Source of the DNA: Gammaproteobacteria bacterium
GTDB taxonomy: Bacteria; Pseudomonadota; Gammaproteobacteria; Pseudomonadales; Oleiphilaceae
Direction: 5' to 3'
NCBI GenBank assembly: GCA_002747055.1
Contig: PDSQ01000027.1
Coordinates: 1-64,000 of the forward strand
Length of the DNA stretch: 64,000 nt
Shown: positions 46,977 through 55,840 of the stretch, piece after piece
How the letters are laid out: each line of letters begins with the position of its first letter
Numbering within the stretch: the first letter of the stretch is position 1
Program-made: the position numbers and the translations under genes
Notes under the pieces: model-generated
Seen by the model: the letters and a program-made list of their open reading frames with translations, nothing else
What the model was told of the DNA's origin: nothing
Database searches by the model: none

Positions 46977-48626
46977 GTGAATAGCAAGAAAAAAATTGAT
47001 CCTGCGGTCTGGCAACCGGGCTGGCGAGAGCGGGAGATTGACCGGCTGCAAGGTGCAAACGATTCGGTTGGCGATGGGCCCGAATGGGATTTACTGATTA
47101 TCGGCGGAGGTATTACCGGAGCTGGCGTCTTTCGCGAGGCAACCAGATGCAATCTGAATGTACTTTTGGTGGAACAAAAAGATTTTGCCTGGGGGACATC
47201 CAGTAAATCATCCAAGATGGTGCATGGTGGCCTGAGGTATCTTGGCTCCGGTCAGGTGCGGTTAGCTTATGATTCAGTAAAAGAAAGACAAAGACTGATG
47301 TCCGAGGCACCTGGCCTGGTTGATCCGCTGCCGTTTTTGCTAGGCCATTATCGTTTTAAGTTCCCCGGCCCTATCATCTTTGGTTTTCTGCTGATTTTTT
47401 ACGACTGGATGGCGCGTCGCTGGAATCATCGCTTTCACAACAAATTGAAGACGTCCCTGTGCGCACCGGGAATCCGCGATGATAAGTTGAACGGAGCCAC
47501 AGAGTTTGGCGATGCGGTGACTGACGATGCCCGTTTGGTATTGCGCGTTCTTCAGGAAGCTGTGGCTGAAGGAGGCACGGCACTTTCCTATGTCGCGGCA
47601 GAGCATATTGAACGGGCTAAGGGTGGCAATAAAGTGACCATGCGCGATGAAGAAACCGGCAAGGTATTTGCCGTTCGGGCAAAGGCTGTGGTTAATGCGA
47701 CAGGTGCCTGGACCGATGCGCTGCGCCAGGAAATGGGCAAAGAGGTGGTGATTCGACCGCTGCGAGGCAGTCACCTGGTTTTTCCCCAATGGCGTATTCC
47801 GGTTTCCTTTGCGGTCAGTTTTTTCCATCCAGGCGATAAACGGCCTGTGTTTCTGTTCCCTTGGGAAGGTATGACTGTCGCAGGCACAACGGATCTCGAC
47901 CATTCTCTGAAGGGACGTGCCGATATTTCGATCACTCAGGAAGAGGTGGACTATCTTGTCGAGGCATTGAATTACCAGTTTCCTGGCGCCAAAGTTACTG
48001 AAGCGGATGCGATAGCGAGTTATTCCGGTGTGCGTCCGGTTGTTGGCAGTGGCGCGTTAAATCCGTCAAGGGAAAAACGAGAGCATTCTATCTGGGATGA
48101 CAATGGGGTCATCAGCGTGGCCGGTGGTAAACTGACCACGTTTCGGCTAATTGCTTTGGATGTACTGGAGCGAGTCGGTCAGTACTTGCCCGAGTTTAAA
48201 CTGGATACGGAAGATTCGGTGATTTTCAGGCACCGATCTGGCGCCAAGCGGCCAAGAGCCATGACGACTGCCTGCTTCCGCCGGCTGCAGGGCCGTTATG
48301 GAGCGGTCGTTGATGTGATGCTGGCGCGATCGGAACTGTGCTGGCATAAAATTGAAACCACAGATACCCTTTGGGCAGAACTGGAGTGGGTTCTGCTCAA
48401 AGAACAAGTGGTGCATCTTGATGATGTGTTACTGCGTCGGACACGACTGGGTGTGCTTCTGGTCGATGGTGGTGAAGCCATTATGACGCGGGTGAAGCCC
48501 TTGTGTATGCAGCATTTAGGCTGGTCCGAAGCGAAATGGCAGGAAGAATATCAGCGTTATCGGGTGTTATGGCAGCAATATTTTGGTTTGCCCTCTCGAG
48601 CAGAAAGAGGTCAACTCGATGGGTGA
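46977..48626 (+). CDS. glpD: Glycerol-3-phosphate dehydrogenase/oxidase family protein
   Basis: I start at GTG 46977, which has CAGGAGAG upstream; 549 residues. The N-terminal FAD motif is LLIIGGGITGAGVFREA, followed by GTSSKSSKMVHGGLRYL and AVVNATGAWTD. The C-terminal domain is that of aerobic GlpD, which oxidises glycerol-3-phosphate to DHAP at the inner membrane. The neighbours are a kinase and an ADPS-like oxidase, not glpF/glpK/glpR, so the substrate could be a relative of glycerol phosphate. The stop overlaps the kinase start by 8 nt. Confidence 0.85.
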   Translation: MNSKKKIDPAVWQPGWREREIDRLQGANDSVGDGPEWDLLIIGGGITGAGVFREATRCNLNVLLVEQKDFAWGTSSKSSKMVHGGLRYLGSGQVRLAYDSVKERQRLMSEAPGLVDPLPFLLGHYRFKFPGPIIFGFLLIFYDWMARRWNHRFHNKLKTSLCAPGIRDDKLNGATEFGDAVTDDARLVLRVLQEAVAEGGTALSYVAAEHIERAKGGNKVTMRDEETGKVFAVRAKAVVNATGAWTDALRQEMGKEVVIRPLRGSHLVFPQWRIPVSFAVSFFHPGDKRPVFLFPWEGMTVAGTTDLDHSLKGRADISITQEEVDYLVEALNYQFPGAKVTEADAIASYSGVRPVVGSGALNPSREKREHSIWDDNGVISVAGGKLTTFRLIALDVLERVGQYLPEFKLDTEDSVIFRHRSGAKRPRAMTTACFRRLQGRYGAVVDVMLARSELCWHKIETTDTLWAELEWVLLKEQVVHLDDVLLRRTRLGVLLVDGGEAIMTRVKPLCMQHLGWSEAKWQEEYQRYRVLWQQYFGLPSRAERGQLDG

Positions 48627-50193
48627 GAGATCAAGTGCCGCTAATCAGACATTGTTAGGGATAGACAACGGCACACAAAGCGTACGCGCTTTACTGTTCG
48701 ACACTATGGGCAATTTGCTGGGCAAGGGAAAACAGGAGCTGGAACCGTATTTTTCTGACCAGCCAGGTTGGGCGGAACAACACGCGGATTATTACTGGCA
48801 ATCACTGAAATCAGCCTGTGACAAGCTATGGCAAAGTGTCGGTGTAGACAAATCGACTATAAAAGGGGTCTCAGTTACGACGCAGAGAAGTACGGTTGTC
48901 AACCTGGATAAAAATGGTCAGGCATTGCGGCCAGCCATAGTCTGGCTGGATCAGCGAACTACTCCGGCTGATCAGCCTTTGGGCGGTCTTTGGGATATGT
49001 TGTTCAAAGTGGCCGGAGTGCAGGAGATTGTCAGGGGCTTTCGGGAAAAGGCCGAAGCCAACTGGATCGCCAAGCAACAGCCTGAAATCTGGCAGAAAAC
49101 GCATAAATTTCTGTTTTTGTCCGGCTATTTGAATTATAAACTGACGGGTGAATATAAAGACTCGGTCGGCAGTCAGGTCGGTTATATTCCGTTCGATTAT
49201 AAAAAACTGCATTGGGTCGGTCAGTCTGACTGGCGCTGGAAGGCACTGCCTTTGACCCTGGATAGGCTGCCCGAGCTGGTTCAGCCTGGCCAGCCTATCG
49301 GAAAAATTACCCCGGAAGCTTCCGAGCATACCGGAATCCCGGCAGGTTTGCCGGTGATTGCATCAGCATCCGATAAAGCTTGTGAAATTATCGGCTCGGG
49401 GGGTAACACGCCCAGTGTGGCTTGCATGAGCTATGGCACCACGGCTACGATCAATACAACCAGCCCGCGTTATGTCGAACCGACCCGCTTTTTGCCCCCG
49501 TATCCTTCTGCAATTCCCGGTGCTTATTGTACAGAAGTCATGATATATCGTGGTTTCTGGATGGTGAACTGGTTTAAAAGAGAATTTGGCTTGAGAGAAC
49601 AGCGCATCGCCAACGACCGGGGCATTGAACCCGAAATGCTGTTCGATGAGCTGGTTCGATCAGTTCCTGCCGGTTCCATGGGGCTGATGTTGCAACCCTA
49701 TTGGTCGCCAGGCGTCAAAGAACCCGGGCCAGAAGCCAAAGGAGCGGTAATCGGCTTTGGTGATGTACATACCAGAGCGCACCTGTACCGGGCGATATTG
49801 GAAGGGTTGGCGTATGCGCTCCGCGAGGGCAAGGAAAGAATCGAAAAGAGAAGTGGCGTTAAAGTGGAGAAACTTAGAGTGGCCGGCGGCGGTTCGCAAA
49901 GCGATGCCGCGATGCAGTTAACGGCGGATATTTTCGGCTTACCGGCTGAGCGGCCACATATTTATGAAACATCTGGCCTCGGTGCCGCGATCGATGCTGC
50001 CGTGGGACTGGGTATCTATTCGAATTTTGATCAGGCAATTGCGGCAATGACACGAGTGGGTGAGACTTTTTATCCTAAACAGGAAAACGTCAAAACCTAT
50101 CAACGTCTGTATTCAGAAGTCTATCTCAAAATGTACCGGCAATTGCGGCCATTGTACCAGTCTATCAGGGATATCACTGGCTATCCCGACTAG
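48619..50193 (+). CDS. FGGY-family carbohydrate kinase
   Basis: The ATG at 48619 (AAGAGG upstream) gives 524 residues. The N-terminal FGGY ATPase half has LLGIDNGTQSVRALLFD and PAIVWLDQRTTP. The second half has ASDKACEIIGSGG and the signature region LRVAGGGSQSDAAMQLTADIFG. It would phosphorylate a polyol or sugar; identity cannot be read from sequence. The overlap with the GlpD-like gene shows the two are co-expressed, so it probably supplies the phosphate ester that GlpD-like oxidises. Confidence 0.87.
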   Translation: MGERSSAANQTLLGIDNGTQSVRALLFDTMGNLLGKGKQELEPYFSDQPGWAEQHADYYWQSLKSACDKLWQSVGVDKSTIKGVSVTTQRSTVVNLDKNGQALRPAIVWLDQRTTPADQPLGGLWDMLFKVAGVQEIVRGFREKAEANWIAKQQPEIWQKTHKFLFLSGYLNYKLTGEYKDSVGSQVGYIPFDYKKLHWVGQSDWRWKALPLTLDRLPELVQPGQPIGKITPEASEHTGIPAGLPVIASASDKACEIIGSGGNTPSVACMSYGTTATINTTSPRYVEPTRFLPPYPSAIPGAYCTEVMIYRGFWMVNWFKREFGLREQRIANDRGIEPEMLFDELVRSVPAGSMGLMLQPYWSPGVKEPGPEAKGAVIGFGDVHTRAHLYRAILEGLAYALREGKERIEKRSGVKVEKLRVAGGGSQSDAAMQLTADIFGLPAERPHIYETSGLGAAIDAAVGLGIYSNFDQAIAAMTRVGETFYPKQENVKTYQRLYSEVYLKMYRQLRPLYQSIRDITGYPD

Positions 50194-50265
50194 ATCAGGT
50201 GAATTTATCCGCCCAGACCGACCTCGAACAGGTCTGTCGGGGCTGGTCAAAGATTGAAAAAGCAA

Positions 50266-50673
50266 TCAGACTGTTTCTTTTTGGTATTCTATTTTATTGT
50301 CTATAACAACCAGTTTTGATTGGCCTAGCAGCCAGTCTCTATCATAGGGCGATATGAGATAAACCAGCCCAATTGCTAAGTAAAACACACCAAAAAGACA
50401 GGAGTAGGTGCAGGTTGCAATCATGACAAATAGTCCAAACAAGGTGAGTAAGTAGGATTTCAATGCCTCCACTTCGGGTATCATTTTAAGCTCTGGACTG
50501 TTGATCAGCGCTATCACCTGAGCCGAGACATATACAGATAGAGTAAACAGAACAAACAGAAGGAAGGAGTTCCAGCTTAATCCTTGTACAAAAAAGTTGA
50601 CCAGTGAAAATGCAAGTGATATCTGCACCAGTCGGATAGGCATTTTTTTACTAATCTCTAACACATTGTCCAT
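50266..50673 (-). CDS. Small membrane protein of unknown function
   Basis: I use the ATG at 50673 with TTGGAG 6 nt upstream; an ATG at 50679 is also possible. The 135 residues contain about four hydrophobic segments (LVQISLAFSLVNFFVQGL, LLFVLFTLSVYVSAQVIALI, LLTLFGLFVMIATCTYSCLFG, VFYLAIGLVYLI). No known family is recognised. It converges on the FGGY kinase. Confidence 0.65.
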   Translation of the reverse strand: MDNVLEISKKMPIRLVQISLAFSLVNFFVQGLSWNSFLLFVLFTLSVYVSAQVIALINSPELKMIPEVEALKSYLLTLFGLFVMIATCTYSCLFGVFYLAIGLVYLISPYDRDWLLGQSKLVVIDNKIEYQKETV

Positions 50674-51258
50674 ACTCATCTCCAATAAAATAACATGACT
50701 GTCAGGGTATCCCGGTAAGTTCTTTGGGTGAACCGTTCCAGGCTATTGACCAATGATTAATTGCTTTAAGAATGATGCTAACCGCGGTTACGTATCACAG
50801 GTTGATCAATTTATTCCATCGTTTGAATGAATTCCTATATTCTCGCAGTTTTTCTTTGTGGTTTACACAAATTTGTTTTTTTAAATAGGTCATACAAACG
50901 GTTTTCAATCATCCATCGGTCGAGCTGGTAGATCAGTTTAATGGTTAGCAAGCCTAGTATCAATTGGCCTGGGGCACAGATAGTTGGGTTTTGGCACTTT
51001 TCCCCAGACGTTTGAATGTGGTTACTGCGACTGCGATACCAATAGCGATGAAATAGTAGTCCAGTTAGTTTCTTATACCAGGGCGATGTCGCCAGGAGTT
51101 ATTGGATGAACCTTTGTAATAGCGAAAAGCCAGGAAAATGAAATGCTTAGAAAAATACTTGGATGATGAGGTGGTCTATACCATCAAAGAATTACAGTGA
51201 TGATCTCGGGCCGGGTGAGGGTGGATCGGGTTCGAGGCCTGGTCAACAATAATTGGTT
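50674..51258. other. 585-bp AT-rich gap without a recognised gene
   Basis: No open frame of note. A minus-strand stretch near 50945-50875 reads LIYQLDRWMIENRLYDLFKK before a stop and might be a decayed coding fragment. No hairpin terminators, repeats or RNA genes were recognised. Confidence 0.4.
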
Positions 51259-52695
51259 TTACCGATTCGATTTGGGTAGGTCGACACGAACCTCCAACCC
51301 TGGATGGCAGTTATTAAGCTGTATTTTGCCGCCGTGGTTGATGATAATTTGCCGGGCAATGGATAAACCCAGCCCGATTCCCCCCGTTTCCCGATTCCGT
51401 GAGCTGTCCAGGCGAAAAAACGGCTCAAAAACCGATATCATTCGATCCTGTGGAATGCCCGGCCCCTGATCGCGTACAAGCAGGCTAACCGCGTCGCCCT
51501 GATCCTGCAACTCTACCTGGGCTTCATTACCGTAGTTGACGGCGTTTTCCACCAGATTGCGAATCGCCCTGGTCAGTGCCACCGGTCGGGCGTCGAGTAC
51601 CAGACGATACGGGGGTTCGGTAAACTTTACCGGCTTGTCCAGCTCAGCCAGGTCGTCACAAATGCTGCCGACCAACGCGCCCATATCGATAACCGACGTG
51701 GCTTCGAGATCACCGGATTGCCGGACAAAAGCCAAAGCGGCTTCCGACATCTGCTGCATTTCATTCAGGCTCTGCAATAATTTGTCGCGATCCGGGTTTT
51801 CCTCCATCATTTCCACGCGTAGTCGCATACTGGTCAGCGGCGTGCGTAGATCGTGAGAAAGTGCAGCCAGAGTGCGAGTGCGCTCAGAGACAAACCGCTG
51901 TAAGCGTTTGTTCATCTGGTTGAATGCTCGCAGAGCCAGTTGGATATCTTCCGGGCCTTCCTCGTTCAAAGGAGCTACAGCCTGTCCCCGGCCCAATGCG
52001 TTTGCCGCTTTGGCCAAAGCTCGCAGAGGTCGGGTAATATGGCGTAATTGCCAGAATACGACTCCTAAGATCAGCAGACTGGCGGTAACAATAAACACCA
52101 GAACTTGAGGCGTTGCCAGTGGAGTAACCGAGGGGGTTCGCATTCGGCTGACAAACCATTGACCGTTTGTCAACTTTACTGCCAGCGACAAGTAACTGAA
52201 GTGACCACGGGCAAACAAGGTTTTTCGATAAGCGGGCGGCTGTCTCCAGCCAGGTTCGTGTTCTTTACCATGCGGCATTTTATGCGAACCTAGAGGCGGG
52301 TCATCACGGGCTATATCGCGGCTGAAAGTGACCCGAACGCGACCCTGATAGTGCGTGCCCAGCTTTTCTTCCAGCCAGCGCTCAAATTCGGTTTCTTTGT
52401 AACTTTTACCGGCAGGGATGGGCGGTTGGGTGTACAGACCGACCCGACGACCCGGGGTTTTCCAGGCACGCAATGCAATTCTGTGCCGGGTTTCGGGTAT
52501 GTTTTCCAGCAATTGTACCCGGGAAACAAACTGGCGCAGGGAAAAACGCTGACTGTTGTGTCGCAAAGCGTCTCGATGGGCGCTGGAAAAGAACCAGAAG
52601 CTGATGAACTGGGCTAACACCAATGCCAGTAAAATCAGCAGCATCATTCGGGCGAACAGGCTGTTGGGTCGTAACCGATGCAATAGTGTCGACAT
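51259..52695 (-). CDS. OmpR-family system sensor histidine kinase
   Basis: Starting at 52695 (ATG overlapping the regulator stop, TAATG) gives 478 residues. There are two transmembrane helices (about residues 15-36 and 172-192) around a periplasmic domain of about 135 residues that includes GSHKMPHGKEHEPGW, rich in His and Met. HAMP (about 193-245), the phospho-His box AALSHDLRTPLTS, NLVENAVNYG (N box) and the RDQGPGIP and GGIGLGLSIAR ATP-site motifs follow. The His-rich sensor region and the divergent His/Met-rich gene suggest metal or envelope stress sensing, by inference. Confidence 0.88.
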   Translation of the reverse strand: MSTLLHRLRPNSLFARMMLLILLALVLAQFISFWFFSSAHRDALRHNSQRFSLRQFVSRVQLLENIPETRHRIALRAWKTPGRRVGLYTQPPIPAGKSYKETEFERWLEEKLGTHYQGRVRVTFSRDIARDDPPLGSHKMPHGKEHEPGWRQPPAYRKTLFARGHFSYLSLAVKLTNGQWFVSRMRTPSVTPLATPQVLVFIVTASLLILGVVFWQLRHITRPLRALAKAANALGRGQAVAPLNEEGPEDIQLALRAFNQMNKRLQRFVSERTRTLAALSHDLRTPLTSMRLRVEMMEENPDRDKLLQSLNEMQQMSEAALAFVRQSGDLEATSVIDMGALVGSICDDLAELDKPVKFTEPPYRLVLDARPVALTRAIRNLVENAVNYGNEAQVELQDQGDAVSLLVRDQGPGIPQDRMISVFEPFFRLDSSRNRETGGIGLGLSIARQIIINHGGKIQLNNCHPGLEVRVDLPKSNR

Positions 52696-53408
52696 TAGCT
52701 GACACTGGCGGTAAACAGATAGCCGCCACCCCATACGGTTTTGATCAATTGCGGTTGTTGCGAATTGGTTTCGATTTTTTTGCGCAGACGGCTGACCTGA
52801 TTGTCGATGCTGCGATCGAAGGGGTCAGCTTGCCGCCCCTTGGTTGCGGTCAGCAGCTGGTCTCGGCTCATCACTTTCTTCGGGTTATCAAGAAACACCT
52901 GTAATAAAACAAACTCGGCATTGCTCAGTGGCACCAGCAAACCATCCTTGCGTGCCAGTTGCCGCTGGTGAATATCAAGCTGCCAGTCAAGAAAACGCCG
53001 TTGCTCAGCCACAGGCTCGGTCGTTTTTGGCTGCCGGTCTTCCGGGTTGCGGCGCAGCACCGCCTTGATTCGAGCCAACAGAACCCGTGGTACAAATGGC
53101 TTGGCAACATAGTCGTCGGCACCCATTTCGAGCCCGACCACGCAATCGGTGTCTTCTGCCATCGCCGTCAACATAATGACCGGCGGCCCACCGGTTTGCT
53201 GCACATGGCGACACAGACTCAGACCATCCTCGCCCGGCATCATAATATCCAGAACGATCAGGTCGAAGCGATCTTTGGTCAAACGTTCTCGCATCATTGC
53301 GCCATCAGCCACCACCGAGACCCGATAACCGTGTCGTTGCAGATAGTCGCTCAGCAGATCCCGAATCTCCTGATTGTCATCTACCACCAGTATATGTTGT
53401 TGATGCAT
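52695..53408 (-). CDS. OmpR-family response regulator
   Basis: The 237-residue regulator has a receiver domain (ILVVDDNQEIRDLL; phospho-acceptor Asp in IVLDIMMPGEDG; conserved Lys in DYVAKPF) and a C-terminal winged helix (about 140-235; FDRSIDNQVSRLRKKIE and TVWGGGYLF). It is coupled to the histidine kinase by a 1-nt overlap and is divergent from the His/Met-rich periplasmic gene; tandem repeats in the gap are candidate binding sites. Confidence 0.93.
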   Translation of the reverse strand: MHQQHILVVDDNQEIRDLLSDYLQRHGYRVSVVADGAMMRERLTKDRFDLIVLDIMMPGEDGLSLCRHVQQTGGPPVIMLTAMAEDTDCVVGLEMGADDYVAKPFVPRVLLARIKAVLRRNPEDRQPKTTEPVAEQRRFLDWQLDIHQRQLARKDGLLVPLSNAEFVLLQVFLDNPKKVMSRDQLLTATKGRQADPFDRSIDNQVSRLRKKIETNSQQPQLIKTVWGGGYLFTASVS

Positions 53409-53469
53409 AAGCTTGATTCCGGGAAATAACTGTTACTTCGCCATTATACAAAGCCGTGATCCGGTAATC

Positions 53470-53486
53470 TGTATCAAACTGTATTT
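53470..53486 (-). promoter_or_regulatory. Tandem ATACAG repeats, candidate operator facing the response regulator gene
   Basis: On the minus strand ATACAG-TTTG-ATACAG repeats with a 10-bp period about 65 bp before the regulator start. A 10-bp tandem repeat is the usual shape of OmpR-family sites, so autoregulation is plausible. Confidence 0.4.
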
Positions 53487-53521
53487 TTCGGCAGGCGGCG
53501 AGAGCGAATACGGCAGAAACT

Positions 53522-53539
53522 GATACATACGGATACATA
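53522..53539 (+). promoter_or_regulatory. Tandem GATACATA repeats, candidate operator of the His/Met-rich gene
   Basis: GATACATA occurs at 53522-53529 and again at 53532-53539, exactly 10 bp apart, about 80 bp before the start of the periplasmic protein gene. It shares the GATACA core with the 53470 repeats. The divergent OmpR-family regulator is the obvious candidate binder. Confidence 0.5.
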
Positions 53540-53617
53540 TTGTGAAACCGCCGGGATACTTCTGCAACAGGTTCGTGATTGAATAAGCACTCAAGCCACA
53601 ACACAGGAGAAACCACT

Positions 53618-54058
53618 ATGAAGAACCTATCAAATTCGGTAAGAGTATCACTGGTCACCGTTGCACTGCTGGTCGTGGGTATTGGCCTCTTCGCAAAGGC
53701 ACAGGCTTGCGACCAGGATTACGGTCAGCCGGGTAAACACTATCGCGGTGACCACATGATGATGCACCAGGGTTTTATTGGCAACGGTTTGGGTCATAAG
53801 GCGATAATGAAGCGCAGTTTCGATCAGGAGGAGATTCGGACCCTGGTCGAGGCGCGATTGCTGCTGAAAGGCAATGAAAACCTGAAAATCGGTGATATCC
53901 GCAAAACCGATGGCGGCTTCGATGTAGACATTACCACCCACGACGATTCACTGGTAAGAACACTGGAACTGGCACCTAACGCGATGCCACTGCATAGGTA
54001 CGAAAGAATACAGAAACACATGGCAGACGGGCATTCAGGCGCTTATCAAAACAAGTAA
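53618..54058 (+). CDS. His/Met-rich periplasmic protein, probable target of the adjacent two-component system
   Basis: The ATG at 53618 follows CAGGAGAAACC; 146 residues with a signal peptide (VSLVTVALLVVGIGLFAKAQA). The mature N-terminus has HYRGDHMMMHQGF and GLGHKAIMKRSF, rich in His and Met as in copper- or zinc-handling proteins. The rest (EEIRTLVEARLLLKGNENLKIGDIRK, GGFDVDITTHDDSLVRTLEL) could be a small alpha/beta domain. It is not a clear Spy/CpxP homologue. Divergence from an OmpR-type system with operator-like repeats between suggests an envelope metal response, by inference. Confidence 0.7.
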   Translation: MKNLSNSVRVSLVTVALLVVGIGLFAKAQACDQDYGQPGKHYRGDHMMMHQGFIGNGLGHKAIMKRSFDQEEIRTLVEARLLLKGNENLKIGDIRKTDGGFDVDITTHDDSLVRTLELAPNAMPLHRYERIQKHMADGHSGAYQNK

Positions 54059-54076
54059 TCTGTCGATATTGTCCGG

Positions 54077-54102
54077 GGCCGATATGACCAGGTCTATCGG
54101 CC
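54077..54102 (+). terminator. Hairpin after the His/Met-rich gene
   Basis: GGCCGATA (54077-54084) pairs perfectly with TATCGGCC (54095-54102) around a 10-nt loop, 19 bp after the stop codon. A T tract follows only about 30 bp later, so efficiency is uncertain. Confidence 0.45.
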
Positions 54103-54241
54103 TCCACTGTGTTCATTCCGGCCCTTTGTCGGTTTTTTTTGCATCGGCTTTTGTGTTTTCAGGTATTACATTCTTTGACAGTTGATTTTTTGTTTTTGGA
54201 GTAAGATAAATCCATCAAATTTCCAGCGAAGGGTGTTTATC

Positions 54242-54493
54242 ATGAGCAATTTTCTAGCGAGTCATTCATCTCCTCTAGCAGAAATATCATCTAACGAAGA
54301 AATGTGTACCACCTGTTTAGAGATTGGTCAGTCTGCACCAACCAAGATAATCCCAATACTCGCCATTGTCACTTTTATTTTCGGCATTCTTGCGGGTGTC
54401 TTGCTGCCCAGTATTGTCCAGGAAGAAGATATGCAGATTAGAGCACAGTCTGCGGTTGCCCAACCACAAGAGGGGGCGTCTGTACAGAATTAA
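54242..54493 (+). CDS. Small single-pass membrane protein of unknown function
   Basis: The ATG at 54242 has GAAGG upstream; 83 residues. A CTTC motif (CxxC, about residues 22-25) precedes one transmembrane helix (IIPILAIVTFIFGILAGVLLP, about 35-55) and a Gln/Ala-rich tail. No family recognised. An attC-like hairpin follows at 54578. Confidence 0.5.
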   Translation: MSNFLASHSSPLAEISSNEEMCTTCLEIGQSAPTKIIPILAIVTFIFGILAGVLLPSIVQEEDMQIRAQSAVAQPQEGASVQN

Positions 54494-54577
54494 TAATTGC
54501 GTGAGCTTACGGCTCGAAACATTCGCACCAACCCATGCCTTCCCAAGTCGCTTTGATGGGAGAATGGCATGAAACTT

Positions 54578-54641
54578 CTTGGTGGCCTTGAGCAAGCCGC
54601 ATTTGCCACTGAAGGCTGTTGCGAGGGCTGGAAGTTAGATG
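54578..54641 (+). repeat. attC-like imperfect hairpin ending GTTAGATG
   Basis: AACTTC near 54583 pairs with GAAGTT (54631-54636), and inner GGCC...GCAAGCC pairs imperfectly with GGCTGTTGC...GGGC. The right end is GTTAGAT, which fits the GTTRRRY recombination core of integron attC sites; size about 65 bp is normal for attC. No integrase gene is in the window. Confidence 0.35.
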
Positions 54642-54656
54642 TTTCCAGTCACTCGA

Positions 54657-55163
54657 TTAAAAGTCCTTTTTCACGATATTTCGAATGCGTGCTTTTACGG
54701 ATGGTGCTTCATCTCTCATTGCCATTTCAAAAAACTGTTTCGTTTCTTTTTTATATTCTGGGTATTGAGTAGAAATTTCGTAAAATCCGTTGTAAGCCCA
54801 TGCTCTTATAAATTTATTGCTGTCTATAAGGCACTTTCGTAAGAATGTTTCCACTGCTTTCTTCTCGGTTTCGGCAATGGGCATAAAAGGGATACACTGG
54901 AGGATATGGAGCTTCGTTTCCCAATGCTCCAGTCTTGACAAAAATCTGTATACCATCGCTATTTCATTTGCTTCTAGTTTTCGATTACCTTCAAGATGGC
55001 GTTTTAACAGCCAAGTGGCACCCTTTTGCAGGGCAGTCTGCTGAAAGAGGTCTATGAGCTTAGCTGCAAAAGAAACGTCATTATCATGACGACTGTAAAT
55101 TGCATCAATATCACTCGATGACTTTCCATCCCAACTCGCAATTTCTTGTTCAATACTCATCAT
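54657..55163 (-). CDS. HEAT-repeat-like protein of unknown function
   Basis: The 168-residue protein is all-helical in character, with repeat-like segments (LDSNKFIRAWAYNGFYEIS-type and EAPSVKARIRNIVKK) similar to HEAT/armadillo repeats. No signal peptide. It is AT-rich compared with its neighbours and lies 23 nt downstream of the hemolysin III gene on the same strand. The pair sits between two attC-like hairpins. Function unknown. Confidence 0.6.
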   Translation of the reverse strand: MMSIEQEIASWDGKSSSDIDAIYSRHDNDVSFAAKLIDLFQQTALQKGATWLLKRHLEGNRKLEANEIAMVYRFLSRLEHWETKLHILQCIPFMPIAETEKKAVETFLRKCLIDSNKFIRAWAYNGFYEISTQYPEYKKETKQFFEMAMRDEAPSVKARIRNIVKKDF

Positions 55164-55186
55164 TTTTTGGCGTCAACGTTTCAGTG

Positions 55187-55840
55187 TTAATATGGTAAAA
55201 CATAAAAGAACACCGAAAAAAAATGACAAGCACTACCAATCAAAACCAATATATGAAAAATTGCATGATTGAATTTTATTTTTCTAATACTGTATAAAAT
55301 TGCACCGACTGTGTAAGCCATTCCACCTGCAGCAAGCCAAAGTAGACCATCTGAAGATAAACTATTGACTAACGGTTTTACGGCAAAAACGATTATCCAG
55401 CCCATGAATACATACATCAATGTCGAAATTAATTCGTATTTCCCTGTAAAAAACAGTTTTAAAACTATTCCGGTTAGGGCAAGTCCCCAAGAGATGCCGA
55501 AAATCGTCCATCCTATTGGCCCATTCAGCGTAACAAGCGTAAAAGGAGTGTAAGTTCCAGCAATGAGGACATAAATAGATGCGTGGTCAATGATTCTTAA
55601 TCTTCTTCTTAGCTCTGGCTTTTTTGCACTGTGGTAAAGAGTAGAAGCTGCATACAAAACAATTAAACTTACCCCGAAAATATTGAAACTTACAACATGC
55701 CAAATGTTGCCATGGCGGTTAGCATGCGTCGACAGAAGTATCAAGGCAACAATGCTTAAAATAAAGCCGATAGCATGAGAAATGATATTAATTTTTTCTT
55801 CTCTTGGCGAGTAGTATTCTATTCCATCTATGTCTTTCAT
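55187..55840 (-). CDS. trhA: Hemolysin III / PAQR family membrane protein
   Basis: The 217-residue protein has seven hydrophobic segments and PAQR landmarks: ISHAIGFILSIVALILL near the N-terminus, YAASTLYHSAKK, LRIIDHASIYVLIAGTYTPF and HAIFHILVLIGSACHFFSVFF with the metal-site His residues. Bacterial members (TrhA/YqfA) influence membrane fluidity; pore formation is doubtful. Base composition is clearly AT-richer than the flanking flagellar genes, suggesting transfer. Confidence 0.9.
   Translation of the reverse strand: MKDIDGIEYYSPREEKINIISHAIGFILSIVALILLSTHANRHGNIWHVVSFNIFGVSLIVLYAASTLYHSAKKPELRRRLRIIDHASIYVLIAGTYTPFTLVTLNGPIGWTIFGISWGLALTGIVLKLFFTGKYELISTLMYVFMGWIIVFAVKPLVNSLSSDGLLWLAAGGMAYTVGAILYSIRKIKFNHAIFHILVLIGSACHFFSVFFYVLPY

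Noticed and set aside
50200..50245. Possible terminator hairpin after the FGGY kinase gene
   Set aside because: AGACC/GGTCT arms are short, compete with another pairing and lack a T tract.
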